Shown: in pieces, positions 43,441 through 53,538 of the stretch
Numbering within the stretch: the stretch's first letter is position 1
Layout: every line of letters begins with the position of its first letter
Program-made: the position numbers and the translations under genes
Source: Anaerobacillus alkaliphilus
Lineage (GTDB): Bacteria > Bacillota > Bacilli > Bacillales > Anaerobacillaceae
Direction of reading: 5' to 3'
Assembly (NCBI RefSeq): GCF_004116265.1
Contig: NZ_QOUX01000025.1
Location: 55,539-119,538 of the forward strand
Length of the DNA stretch: 64,000 bases
The notes under the pieces: generated by a model
The model's database searches: none
Seen by the model: the letters and a program-made list of their open reading frames with translations, nothing else
Told to the model about the DNA's origin: nothing

Positions 43441-44100
43441 ATGATCGAAAATAAAAAATACTTTTATTGGGCAATAGCAATTGCAATATTTGTGATCATA
43501 CTCAATTTGCCCTTCCCGCACGCAAGATCATTAATCGAGACTATTCTGTTAAGTCTAAATGCATCACACCGATCTGCTGGTGGAATCCATTATGTCGGGG
43601 TTATTTCGCTCATCCTTGTCATAATTAGTCTGTTTTTACTGTCAAACTCTTTGAAAAAATATAGAGGTCGCTTTGTTCTCCTCGGATTTGTTGTTATGAT
43701 GGTTGGACCAGTCTTTTTAGTTAGTGTTTATCAACAATCGGTAGCAACTGGAATTTATGCGGTTTCCTATGATCGCGAGTCAAGCAATTGTCAATTTACG
43801 ATGATTGATGATGAAACATTAGTAGGTACTTGTAAACTGCCATTTGTAAATCACAGTAGAAAGCCTGTTGAATTTTCAGTTGAGTTTTACGAGCGGCATC
43901 GCTTTGAGGGTGATCCCCAAATGCTTACTTTAATGAATCATGAAGGTTTGCATGAAATCACTCTTTCTGGAAGAGAAAGAAGAATAGTTACTCTAGAAAC
44001 CGAAATAGATATTTCAACAGTTGAGAACCACATTTGGAGTGGGACAGCTAACGGAGTAAACATCATAATTAAATCTGAGAAAAGTAGGAGAGAGTTATAA
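43441..44100 (+). CDS. Membrane protein of unknown function
   Basis: ATG 43441 has TGGGAGTGGTGAG upstream. The 219-residue product has an N-terminal helix (YFYWAIAIAIFVIILNL), two further helices (VGVISLILVIISLFLLS and FVLLGFVVMMVGPVFLVSVY), then an extracytoplasmic beta-rich domain of about 110 residues (SNCQFTMIDDETLVGTCKLPFVNHSRKPVEFSVEF). No family recognised. The next gene starts at the base after its stop. Confidence 0.65.
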   Translation: MIENKKYFYWAIAIAIFVIILNLPFPHARSLIETILLSLNASHRSAGGIHYVGVISLILVIISLFLLSNSLKKYRGRFVLLGFVVMMVGPVFLVSVYQQSVATGIYAVSYDRESSNCQFTMIDDETLVGTCKLPFVNHSRKPVEFSVEFYERHRFEGDPQMLTLMNHEGLHEITLSGRERRIVTLETEIDISTVENHIWSGTANGVNIIIKSEKSRREL

Positions 44101-44616
44101 ATGGTTAATAAGTCCATTACTTTAGAAGGACAACTGACATACGAAGAATTTAAACAATACAGTCGATATCATTCAAGGAAAGTCCTCACTCGTTATTTCA
44201 TCATTGTGTTTCTAGTTTCCATTATTGGAGTTTACATCATGGCTTATGATGAACTTGGCTGGTTTCTTACTATTTCATTACCACTATCCATCACTTACAT
44301 GGGTTTTATAACCCTCAAGATTGTATTGAATTTTTTTAATAAAATGCATTATGATCGAAACCCAACGTTAAAACAAAGAATGAAATACATGATTAACGCT
44401 AAATCGATCCGTCTAACTGGTAATAGCCTACAATCAAAGTATGTCTGGGAAGATATATTATCAACTACAGAATACAAAGATATGTTCCTTCTTTACGTCA
44501 CAAAAACATCAGCACTTATTTTGCCTAAAAGATATTTTAAGAACAAAGAGGATATCGTTCGATTTAAAGGACTACTAGAGGAAAAGATTAATCCTAAAAA
44601 ATTGAAATTAATATAG
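44101..44616 (+). CDS. YcxB-like domain membrane protein
   Basis: AGTAGGAGAGAG at the end of the previous gene serves ATG 44101. The 171-residue product has two helices (YFIIVFLVSIIGVYIMA and LTISLPLSITYMGFITLKIV). The C-terminal part SIRLTGNSLQSKYVWEDILSTTEYKDMFLLYVTKTSALILPKRYF is the YcxB-like pattern. Role unknown; operon with the preceding gene. Confidence 0.75.
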   Translation: MVNKSITLEGQLTYEEFKQYSRYHSRKVLTRYFIIVFLVSIIGVYIMAYDELGWFLTISLPLSITYMGFITLKIVLNFFNKMHYDRNPTLKQRMKYMINAKSIRLTGNSLQSKYVWEDILSTTEYKDMFLLYVTKTSALILPKRYFKNKEDIVRFKGLLEEKINPKKLKLI

Positions 44617-44637
44617 TGAGTGCTATACTTTAGGAAC

Positions 44638-44677
44638 AATCGACAGGTGCACAAACACCTGTCGATTGTTTTGTTTT
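44638..44677 (+). terminator. Intrinsic terminator
   Basis: AATCGACAGGTG-CACAAA-CACCTGTCGATT, perfect 12-bp stem, followed by GTTTTGTTTT. Confidence 0.9.
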
Positions 44678-44752
44678 CTTGCTACGACATTCGAAAGCTA
44701 TTGCCTATACTTTGAATTTTGGTATCTTAGAAGATAGGGATGAGGTGTTCGA

Positions 44753-45324
44753 ATGAAACTGGATGTGCCAGAAGAATATTGGAGAGCAATTATAGAGAAT
44801 GATTCGAGTTATGATAAAGTTTTTACTATGCTGTTAAAACGACTGGGATATTCTGCCGTCCATCATGTCATTCTAGGCCTCCAAATAAAGAAAATGTTAG
44901 GATATTCCATGATGCAAGAGTAGCACAATCATTTCAATATAGACCTTGTAAACGATGTAGACCAGATGGGATCGAACTTCCTGAGGAGAAGTGGGTGAAT
45001 TCCATTGTGGGTTGGTTAGAAACGAACTACAGGAAAGACATTACATTAACCATCCTTGGAGAAACGTTTCATGTGAGTCCATATCATCTTCAGAGAACGT
45101 TCAAGCGTGTAAAGGGAATTAGTCCAGTCGAGTATCTTCGAAAAATTCGAGTAGAAAAAGCAATCTATTACCTAGAAAACACAAACGAACCAGTATCAAT
45201 TATTGGCTCCGCAGTTGGGTTTACAAATACCTCTTATTTCGTTACATTGTTTAAAAAGGAAAAGCAGCTCTCACCGAACGCTTATAGAAAAAAATACAAA
45301 TCTGACAAGGGAGCTAGTAAATGA
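44753..45324 (+). pseudogene. adaA: Frameshifted AdaA (methylphosphotriester repair/AraC activator)
   Basis: GGATGAGGTGTTCG precedes ATG 44753. The first frame reads EEYWRAIIENDSSYDK (Ada-type start), then becomes nonsense and stops. A one-base shift near the T run at 44819-44824 restores the expected FYYAVKTTGIFCRPSCHSRP...RPCKRCRPDG with all four zinc-site cysteines. This continues into the AraC-type DNA-binding domain (open from 44995) to the TGA at 45322-45324. So the protein is intact apart from one frameshift. It may be a pseudogene, a sequencing error at the homopolymer, or a rare slippage site. The stop overlaps the EamA start (ATGA). Confidence 0.8.
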
Positions 45325-46229
45325 GATTATTCGGGCCTTTACTCGTATTAAGTTTAATATGGGGATTATCCTTTGTGTTTATAGAAAACTTAATTGGTAC
45401 AGCAGGTGTATGGGGAACTGTATTTTTACGCTGTCTAGCTGGTGCAATCATTCTTTTACCAATTCTATTAATTAAGTTTAAGAGAAAAGAGGTTCCAAAA
45501 CGCCTTCCGTGGAAAGCACTAGTGACCGTTGGGGTGTTTAATGCTGCATTACCGTGGGGGCTCATAGCACTTAGTCAAACGAATATTACAAGTAACACAG
45601 CAGCGGTCCTTAATGCTTTGACACCAATATTGACGGGTTTAAATGGATTTATTATCTTTTCGGTCTTTCTTAACAAAAGGCAGTGGATAGGCATTATTCT
45701 TGGGTTTGTTGGAATTTTAATCTTAATGGAATTTAACATTAACGAGTTATTTTCTAGCAATTTCATTGGAATTGGAACTATGGTGCTAGCGACCACTTGC
45801 TATGGATTTGCATCTCATTTTACAAGAAGACACCTGCAAGGGTTGAATGTCGTTATCATTACAACATTCTCTTTACTAGTTGGTGCATGTATAGGGGCGA
45901 TAGGAGTAGTTGTCACAGACTCTTCGTCATTTGCAAACATAATAAACTCTATCGATTTAGTGTTCCTTGTTTCTGTAATAGGTTTAGGTTGTTTAGGATC
46001 AGGGATTGCTCACTTACTCTATTATTATTTGATTAACCATGGCGGAGCAGAATTTGCTAGTACTGTCACTTACCTGATCCCCCTTACGGCACTTATGTGG
46101 GGCAATGTATTACTAGGAGAACCAATCACTAGTAACCTAATAATTGGCTTGATAACAATATTCTTGGGAGTCTTTCTGGCAAATCAAAAGTCTAGAGTAA
46201 TAGTTCAAACTACAATAAAGTCACAGTGA
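45321..46229 (+). CDS. EamA/DMT family transporter
   Basis: ATG 45321 overlaps the adaA stop. The 302-residue product has ten transmembrane helices in two EamA halves (ARL-type start LFGPLLVLSLIWGLSFVFIENL; second half FIGIGTMVLATTCYGFASHFTRRHL), with the AALLNALTPI-like TAAVLNALTPILTGL helix. DMT exporters move metabolites such as amino acids; specificity is not visible. Its last two codons and TGA are supplied by repeat copy 5. Confidence 0.9.
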   Translation: MRLFGPLLVLSLIWGLSFVFIENLIGTAGVWGTVFLRCLAGAIILLPILLIKFKRKEVPKRLPWKALVTVGVFNAALPWGLIALSQTNITSNTAAVLNALTPILTGLNGFIIFSVFLNKRQWIGIILGFVGILILMEFNINELFSSNFIGIGTMVLATTCYGFASHFTRRHLQGLNVVIITTFSLLVGACIGAIGVVVTDSSSFANIINSIDLVFLVSVIGLGCLGSGIAHLLYYYLINHGGAEFASTVTYLIPLTALMWGNVLLGEPITSNLIIGLITIFLGVFLANQKSRVIVQTTIKSQ

Positions 46230-46316
46230 CAACCCGAAAAATATTGAATTAATAGTATGTTGCACAGGTATTGTGGATATGATTGTGAAACAAGAAATTT
46301 CGGGAAGTCACAGTGA
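46220..46316. repeat. Dispersed inverted-repeat element, copy 5
   Basis: 97 bp, arms GTCACAGTGACAACCCGAAA and TTTCGGGAAGTCACAGTGA with internal ATATTG and GTGAAACAAG segments as in the other copies. It overlaps the 3' end of the EamA gene, supplying its stop codon, and ends just before the next gene. Confidence 0.85.
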
Positions 46317-46339
46317 GTTGTATAATGGGAGGAAATGAA

Positions 46340-46537
46340 ATGGATAACGCTAACAAAGAATGGTTAAAAATACCTAATGAAATTAGAAATCAGCTCATTC
46401 GTAATGTTTGGTGTGCAACATGTTCAGATGTTGTCAAGATAACTAATTACGTTATACAAAGTCATAAGTTAGGAATAATACTTGATGGAAAGTGTGGCAC
46501 TTGTGGTCAAGAGGTAAGTAGGATTATAGAAAAGTAA
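46340..46537 (+). CDS. Small zinc-ribbon protein
   Basis: GGGAGG at 7 nt selects ATG 46340. The 65-residue product has two CxxC pairs (WCATC near residue 25 and CGTC near residue 51), typical of a one-knuckle zinc ribbon. Function unknown; such proteins are frequent in Bacillus accessory regions. A terminator follows. Confidence 0.75.
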   Translation: MDNANKEWLKIPNEIRNQLIRNVWCATCSDVVKITNYVIQSHKLGIILDGKCGTCGQEVSRIIEK

Positions 46538-46556
46538 ATAGACATACTATTTTATA

Positions 46557-46591
46557 AAGCATCTGCACAAAAGTGTAGGTGCTTGCTTTTT
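46557..46591 (+). terminator. Intrinsic terminator
   Basis: AAGCATCTGCAC-AAAA-GTGTAGGTGCTT (wobble pairs) followed by a T run. Confidence 0.8.
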
Positions 46592-46980
46592 GTGATATGG
46601 TGGCCAGTTCCTTTTTATTGGAAGCTAAACCTTGAATGTTACTTCAAAAATTGCCATCTTTTCTAAAACATCCTGTCAATTAGGCTAATTAAACATGCTC
46701 GAATATTGTCGAATTATTATCTGTTGACAAGCCTTCCAGATCATGAAATTATTATATAGAAAACCTCAGATTTCCCTCAGTTAATACCCACATTTTAAAA
46801 TCATATCCAATTAATGAATAATATTGACGTGCTTTAACAACCTCTTTTTACTCTTTTTTCTCCAATAATGACTTCAAAATTCTTTCAAAAAGTAAAACTC
46901 TGAAAGGAGTGATTAACCAAATTACATATAATAGTTTTCTAGGATTTTGTATCAAAACTAAATCTCAAGGAGGAAAGTTA
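46592..46980. other. AT-rich gap, nothing recognised
   Basis: About 390 bp without hairpins, repeats or coding potential that I can support; it contains the promoter of the next gene. Confidence 0.4.
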
Positions 46981-47298
46981 ATGGGTCACGATATTTATGG
47001 AGTTAGTAAAGCCGGTAATGAAGTTGCGTATGCGCGGTTTAGTATGGGGAATTATAACGCATCAATACTATACAGTTTACTTGATGCAAATGAATTCCAT
47101 GCAGGAGTTAGTGGATCAGGTGGAAGTTCTACATTTACAATAGAACAAATGGAAAAGGCAATGGATGCCTACAAGCAATTATTTTCTCATATCCCTCTCT
47201 CGGAGGCTGATTGGGATCTAAAACAAATCCTGATGTTTATAGAAAATTGTTTAGAAACAGCACACAAAGATGGGAGTGTAAGTGTTTATTTTGGATAA
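46981..47298 (+). CDS. Hypothetical protein of 105 residues
   Basis: CTCAAGGAGGAAAGTTA strongly selects ATG 46981 over an upstream in-frame GTG. The soluble product starts MGHDIYGVSKAGNEVAYARF, has a glycine/serine-rich turn (AGVSGSGGSSTFT) and two amphipathic helices (QMEKAMDAYKQLF and DLKQILMFIENCLETA). I do not recognise a family or partner. Confidence 0.6.
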   Translation: MGHDIYGVSKAGNEVAYARFSMGNYNASILYSLLDANEFHAGVSGSGGSSTFTIEQMEKAMDAYKQLFSHIPLSEADWDLKQILMFIENCLETAHKDGSVSVYFG

Positions 47299-47510
47299 TT
47301 TGTCTATTTGTATTCCTTAATTTTCTGCTTATCCTGATCTAGTAAAATCAACTTCACATGTGACAAACCCATCATAAGACAACCTCAAATACTTCTATTA
47401 TCTCCAGAAAAAGCTAACAAACCTATATTAACAAAACCATGGTACCTAATCTATTGCATATATAAGTGGTATAATAAATAAGAAGCACTATTGAACGGAG
47501 GCGCATGCTA

Positions 47511-47771
47511 ATGAAGTGGTCAGAAATTCGTCAGATTTTTCCAGAACGGTGTGTCTTAGTAGAAGCAATAAAGTCAGAAACAAGAGGTAGAGAGAGAATA
47601 ATTGATGAAATGTCGGTAATTAGTGACTTTGAAAACGGCAATGCTGCATGGAAAGTTTATAAAAAATTACATGCTGAAAATCAGAGCCGTGAATTATATA
47701 TCTTTCACACTAATAATAAAGAAGTAATAGTAATTGAGCAGCCATATTTAGGAGTGCGAAGAAGAGTATGA
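47511..47771 (+). CDS. Small protein coupled to retropepsin-like gene
   Basis: ACGGAGGCGC places ATG 47511 at 9 nt (ATG 47505 is too close). The 86-residue product is alpha/beta (MKWSEIRQIFPERCVLVEAI, DFENGNAAWKVYKKLHAEN, ELYIFHTNNKEVIVIEQP) with no known motif. The last bases overlap the next start (ATGA), so the two proteins are made together. Confidence 0.65.
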   Translation: MKWSEIRQIFPERCVLVEAIKSETRGRERIIDEMSVISDFENGNAAWKVYKKLHAENQSRELYIFHTNNKEVIVIEQPYLGVRRRV

Positions 47772-48160
47772 AGTTTGGTATGGAAGACCATTTACCACAG
47801 GCTTCTATTGAAATTGAGTACTATGGTAAGAAAAAGACTTCTAGAAACGTCCTTCTAGATACTGGCTGTTCTTCAACCATATTAGATACGGATCTATGTG
47901 AGGAAATTGGACTGTATCTTGATCTAGAAAATGCAAAAAAGCGAAAGATGTACGGAATTGGTGGCACTGAAATTTGTATAGAACAAAAAGTGAGCAGTAT
48001 GTCAATTGATATCTTTCCAATTAATGACTTCACGATACAGCTCGGGGATGTTAGAGAGATGCATGGGTTTGATGGGATAATAGGTAGTGACTTTTTTCTA
48101 GTAAACAAATTAATCATCGACTTCCAAATAACGGAAGTGCTGAAAGCTAGTTTAAGGTAA
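47768..48160 (+). CDS. Retropepsin-like aspartic protease (clan AA)
   Basis: The 130-residue product has the catalytic motif LLDTGCSSTILD (Asp31-Thr-Gly), a flap-like YGIGGTEICIEQ and the second hallmark HGFDGIIGSDFF. Size and order match single-domain, dimer-forming retropepsin-like proteases of bacteria. The catalytic Asp is intact. No transposon or retroviral genes are nearby, so this is a cellular enzyme; its target is unknown, with the coupled 86-residue protein a possible substrate or partner. Confidence 0.8.
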   Translation: MKFGMEDHLPQASIEIEYYGKKKTSRNVLLDTGCSSTILDTDLCEEIGLYLDLENAKKRKMYGIGGTEICIEQKVSSMSIDIFPINDFTIQLGDVREMHGFDGIIGSDFFLVNKLIIDFQITEVLKASLR

Positions 48161-48230
48161 ACACTATCAAATCGGAGAGACCACTGAAAATCATTACGCC
48201 AGGTTAACCAGTGTCCAAATAAATTTTAAC

Positions 48231-48266
48231 AAGCAGCAGACTTCGTAAAAAGAGGGACTGCTGCTT
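48231..48266 (+). terminator. Hairpin terminator after the retropepsin-like gene
   Basis: AAGCAGCAG and CTGCTGCTT, perfect 9-bp stem with a long loop. Confidence 0.6.
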
Positions 48267-48282
48267 ATTCGTTTCCAACCAA

Positions 48283-48316
48283 AAACCCCACCATCATCTC
48301 TGACAGTGGGGTTTCT
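48283..48316 (-). terminator. Intrinsic terminator of katG
   Basis: On the minus strand AAACCCCAC and GTGGGGTTT form the stem, followed by TTT, just past the katG stop. Confidence 0.85.
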
Positions 48317-48323
48317 ATCAAAC

Positions 48324-50546
<2,223 letters not shown>

Positions 50547-50615
50547 TTATTCTTCCTCTCACTGTATATTTATTTATAATAACTATTTCTCTAGTAGAAA
50601 AAACTCATAAACTAG

Positions 50616-50630
50616 ATGATAATTATTATT
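50616..50630. promoter_or_regulatory. PerR/Fur-like box upstream of katG
   Basis: TGATAATTATTATTA matches the PerR consensus TTATAATNATTATAA at all but two of the specified positions. It lies 73 bp upstream of the katG start on an AT-rich stretch, so chance similarity must be considered. Confidence 0.5.
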
Positions 50631-50828
50631 ACATTATTATTATATTAAATTATTTTGCTAATTGAAAGAAATATAGCTTCTAATAAACAAATTATTTTTT
50701 TATGTAATAAAAGTAGTGACAGTTACTAGAGGGAACAGTCATTTCATTACTTATTATTATATATACATATACCCAAGCATCTAGAAGTTAAAACTTAAGA
50801 TATTTACAGAGATAGCAAATTATATAAT

Positions 50829-50871
50829 TGAAAATGATTATCTATGGATAATTTTAGAAAAATAATTATCA
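50829..50871. promoter_or_regulatory. Two Fur-like boxes between katG and dppA
   Basis: TGAAAATGATTATCT (50829-50843) and GAAAAATAATTATCA (50857-50871) each agree with the 7-1-7 Fur pattern TGATAATNATTATCA at most positions. Which of the two divergent genes they serve is unclear. The rest of 50544-51105 shows no gene. Confidence 0.35.
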
Positions 50872-51105
50872 CTATTATTAGTCAGACGAATGTCCATTGA
50901 TAGTCAAATTCTTAGTGGGTTGGGTTATATATAATGTTATGCTCATATATATTTTCAAAAGCTTCTACCTATTCTTGATTTTATTAGGCAGTCACATGTT
51001 GAAGTAGATTGGAATGAGTGTCCATTCAGAATTGAATATAAGTTTAAATTGATTTAGAATACTTACCAAAGGTGAAATTTCTGAGTAAAAGAGAGGAGAA
51101 ACACT

Positions 51106-51954
51106 ATGAAAATTTTTATCTCTGCTGATATTGAAGGGATTTCTGGAGTTGCCACTGGTATCCAGCTAAAGAAGGAAAGTGAGTATCAACGTTTTCGCAA
51201 ATTAATGACTCAAGATGTAAATGCTGCAATCGAAGGGGCTTTTAACGGTGGGGCAACAGAAGTCGTAGTTGCTGATGGGCATGGCAATATGTCTAACATT
51301 CTAATTGAAGAGTTAGACGAACGTGCATCGCTCATTTCTGGTAACAACCGAGTGATGTGCCAGTTAGAAGGTTTAGATGATACATATGATGGGATCTTTT
51401 TTGTCGGTCACCACGGACGGGAAGGCGGTTCTGAGCGAACAGTCATCAATCATTCACTAGCTGGTATATGTGTCAATGAATTTCGTATTAACGGAAAGGT
51501 TGTTGGAGAAACAGAACTTAATGCTGCTGTAGCAGGTGACTTTAACGTACCAGCTCTTTTAATCACAGGTGATGACACGTATGTAGAAGAGGTAAAAGAA
51601 ACATTACCTGAGATTGAATCTGCTGTTGTCAAAAGAGGTATTGATCGCTTAGCAGCCGAATTACTTCCTCCGAAGAAAGCACAGCAAATCATAAGAGAAA
51701 AAGCGCAAATGGCTGTTGAAAAAGCAAATACGATCCAACCTTATAAAGTAGACGGACCAATTACATTTGAAATTGAATTTAAAGGGACAAATCAAGCCCT
51801 TATGACAACAACAATTCCTTCAGTCGAGCTTATCAATCCAAAAACGATCCGATTTACAGCTGATAATATGGTAACAGCATACAAACATGCATGGGGATGT
51901 GTCATTATTGGAATGGCAGCTACTCAAGGTGTGTTAGGGCATGCGAACGCATAA
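51106..51954 (+). CDS. dppA: D-aminopeptidase DppA (peptidase M55)
   Basis: AAGAGAGGAGAAAC precedes ATG 51106. The 282-residue product has the M55 zinc site: Asp8 and Glu10 in ISADIEGISG, VADGHGNM, FVGHHGREGG, plus the catalytic Glu region GKVVGETELNAA. It removes D-amino acids from D-Ala-containing dipeptides released from peptidoglycan. In B. subtilis dppA heads the dppBCDE transporter operon; here no transporter follows, so it stands alone. Confidence 0.93.
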   Translation: MKIFISADIEGISGVATGIQLKKESEYQRFRKLMTQDVNAAIEGAFNGGATEVVVADGHGNMSNILIEELDERASLISGNNRVMCQLEGLDDTYDGIFFVGHHGREGGSERTVINHSLAGICVNEFRINGKVVGETELNAAVAGDFNVPALLITGDDTYVEEVKETLPEIESAVVKRGIDRLAAELLPPKKAQQIIREKAQMAVEKANTIQPYKVDGPITFEIEFKGTNQALMTTTIPSVELINPKTIRFTADNMVTAYKHAWGCVIIGMAATQGVLGHANA

Positions 51955-51969
51955 TGATTTAATATAATT

Positions 51970-51992
51970 GAGAGTAGCCTTAAGGCACTCTT
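51970..51992 (+). terminator. Intrinsic terminator of dppA
   Basis: AGAGTAGCC-TTAA-GGCACTCT with one bulge, followed by TTTTT. Confidence 0.8.
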
Positions 51993-52040
51993 TTTTGCAG
52001 CCGAATATATGTCCTCGAAAAATAAAACTAGAGTAAAAAG

Positions 52041-52082
52041 AAGGGTGTCCCAAGATGTATGGCTTTTGGGACACCTTTCTTT
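52041..52082. terminator. Second strong hairpin terminator
   Basis: AAGGGTGTCCCAA and TTGGGACACCTTT form a 13-bp stem followed by CTTTTT. It insulates the Pho-type promoter from dppA. Confidence 0.75.
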
Positions 52083-52195
52083 TTGTGCTAAGCAATTACA
52101 GATATAGTAAAAACTTTCGGTGTAGTGAACATTCTGTAAATAAATTTGTGATTATTTTTAAGATAGAGCTCTTTTGTATAGTAGATTTTTATTTT

Positions 52196-52256
52196 TTTAC
52201 AATAACATCACAGGAAGGTTACCGGTTATTTACAAATTTATTACAAATTCATTACA
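52196..52256 (+). promoter_or_regulatory. PhoP box array upstream of phnDCEE
   Basis: Six TTNACA-like hexamers start exactly 11 bp apart: TTTACA 52196, ATCACA 52207, GTTACC 52218, TTTACA 52229, ATTACA 52240, ATTACA 52251. The last three are the best. Eleven-bp direct repeats of TT(A/T/C)ACA are the hallmark of PhoP-P binding sites in Bacillus. A possible -10 (TATGAT, 52288-52293) lies 32 bp after the last repeat, so the operon is probably induced by phosphate starvation. Confidence 0.75.
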
Positions 52257-52355
52257 ATTCCTTAAAAAAAGAGAGACAAAATCATAGTATGATAAGGTGG
52301 TATTTTTCATCAGATGTGGAAAATAACACTAAAAATGAATTGAGGGAAAAAGGAT

Positions 52356-53444
52356 ATGAAAAACAAATTAATGTTCTTAATTGGACTTGTTTTGATTATC
52401 GGATTTATGACGGGTTGTGGGTCAGACACTACGAATTCGAGTGCGCCAGCAAACTCTAGCAACACTGAAATTAAAGAGGAAACGAAATCTAGTGAACCAA
52501 CTAGTAAAGAAATCAAGGATCTTAAAGTGAGTTTTGTACCCTCTCGAGATCCAGAAGAGATCATTACGATGACGGAGCCACTTAAAGAACTTTTAACAAA
52601 TGAATTAGCAAATCTAGGCTACGATGTGAAAAACGTTGAGATTAATGTAGGAACTACATATGAAGCAGTTGGGGAAGCTCTTTCAGCTGGTACGACAGAT
52701 GTAGGTTTAATTCCAGGTGGTACCTATGTATTATACGATGATGGAGCTGAGGTTATCTTAACCGCTACACGTGCAGGATTATCGAATGACTCTAATAAGG
52801 CAAAAGATTGGAATGCTAACAAGCCAACAACAGCAACGGATAGCCAAGCAACATACTATCGTTCAATTTTCATTGCTGGACCATCTGCAAAAGGGCAAGA
52901 GTTAGCTGAGAAAGTTAACAGCGGTCAAGAACTGACATGGGAAGATTTAAATAGTGCATCATGGGCAGTTATGTCTTCTTCTTCTTCAGCAGGATACATT
53001 TACCCAACATTATGGTTACAAGATAAATTTGGGAAAAGTCTTACTGACTTAAGCCAAATTGTTCAATCAGATTCATATGGAAGCTCTTTTGCGCGCTTAG
53101 CTGCTGGTCAAGCTGATATTATTGTCGCTTATGCTGATGCAAGAAGAGACAATGAAGCTAAGTGGACTACAGATTTTTCACGATCTGAATCAATTTGGGA
53201 AGAAACAAATGTTATTGCAGTTACGCAACCAATCTTTAACGATACGGTAAGTGTAAGTAAAAACTCTAGTATCATCGATGATGGTTTGAAAGCGGCTATA
53301 CAACAAGCCTTTATCAATATTGCTCAAACCGAAGAAGGAAAAAATGTAATTTCAATTTACAGCCATCAAGGTTACCAAAAAGCAACATCTTCTGATTATG
53401 ATGGTGAAAGAGAAGCACAAGCATTTCTTAAATCTCTAAAATAG
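52356..53444 (+). CDS. phnD: Phosphonate/phosphite ABC transporter substrate-binding lipoprotein
   Basis: ATG 52356 after GGGAAAAAGGAT. The 362-residue product has a lipoprotein signal (lipobox MTGC, Cys21) and a Ser/Thr/Asn-rich linker. The PhnD fold follows: LKVSFVPSRDPEEIITMTEPLKELL, VGLIPGGTYVLYDD, ATYYRSIFIAG, SWAVMSSSSSAGYIYPTLWLQD, ADIIVAYADARRD. It captures phosphonate, phosphite or a phosphate ester outside the membrane and passes it to PhnE1/PhnE2/PhnC. A hairpin after the gene probably keeps it more highly expressed than the rest of the operon. Confidence 0.92.
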   Translation: MKNKLMFLIGLVLIIGFMTGCGSDTTNSSAPANSSNTEIKEETKSSEPTSKEIKDLKVSFVPSRDPEEIITMTEPLKELLTNELANLGYDVKNVEINVGTTYEAVGEALSAGTTDVGLIPGGTYVLYDDGAEVILTATRAGLSNDSNKAKDWNANKPTTATDSQATYYRSIFIAGPSAKGQELAEKVNSGQELTWEDLNSASWAVMSSSSSAGYIYPTLWLQDKFGKSLTDLSQIVQSDSYGSSFARLAAGQADIIVAYADARRDNEAKWTTDFSRSESIWEETNVIAVTQPIFNDTVSVSKNSSIIDDGLKAAIQQAFINIAQTEEGKNVISIYSHQGYQKATSSDYDGEREAQAFLKSLK

Positions 53445-53454
53445 TAGTGAAAAG

Positions 53455-53490
53455 TGAGAACATCATGAATGGTTGATGTTCTCATTTTTT
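53455..53490 (+). terminator. Attenuating hairpin between phnD and phnC
   Basis: TGAGAACATCA and TGATGTTCTCA form an 11-bp stem followed by six T. As it sits inside the operon it likely allows partial read-through, giving excess binding protein. Confidence 0.8.
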
Positions 53491-53538
53491 AAGTCTTGTT
53501 GAATGAGAGTAAGAGTTTATTAAGATTGGAGTAATAGC

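Noticed and set aside
46909..46980. Upstream extension of the 105-residue protein
   Set aside because: A strong GGAGG site sits directly before ATG 46981 and the extension has no family support.
47768..48160. Retroelement remnant suggested by the retropepsin motif
   Set aside because: No reverse transcriptase, integrase or long terminal repeats; single-domain bacterial clan AA proteases are known.
52055..52459. 134-codon ORF over the PhoP array
   Set aside because: It overlaps the regulatory region and the phnD start, has no ribosome site and a low-complexity product.
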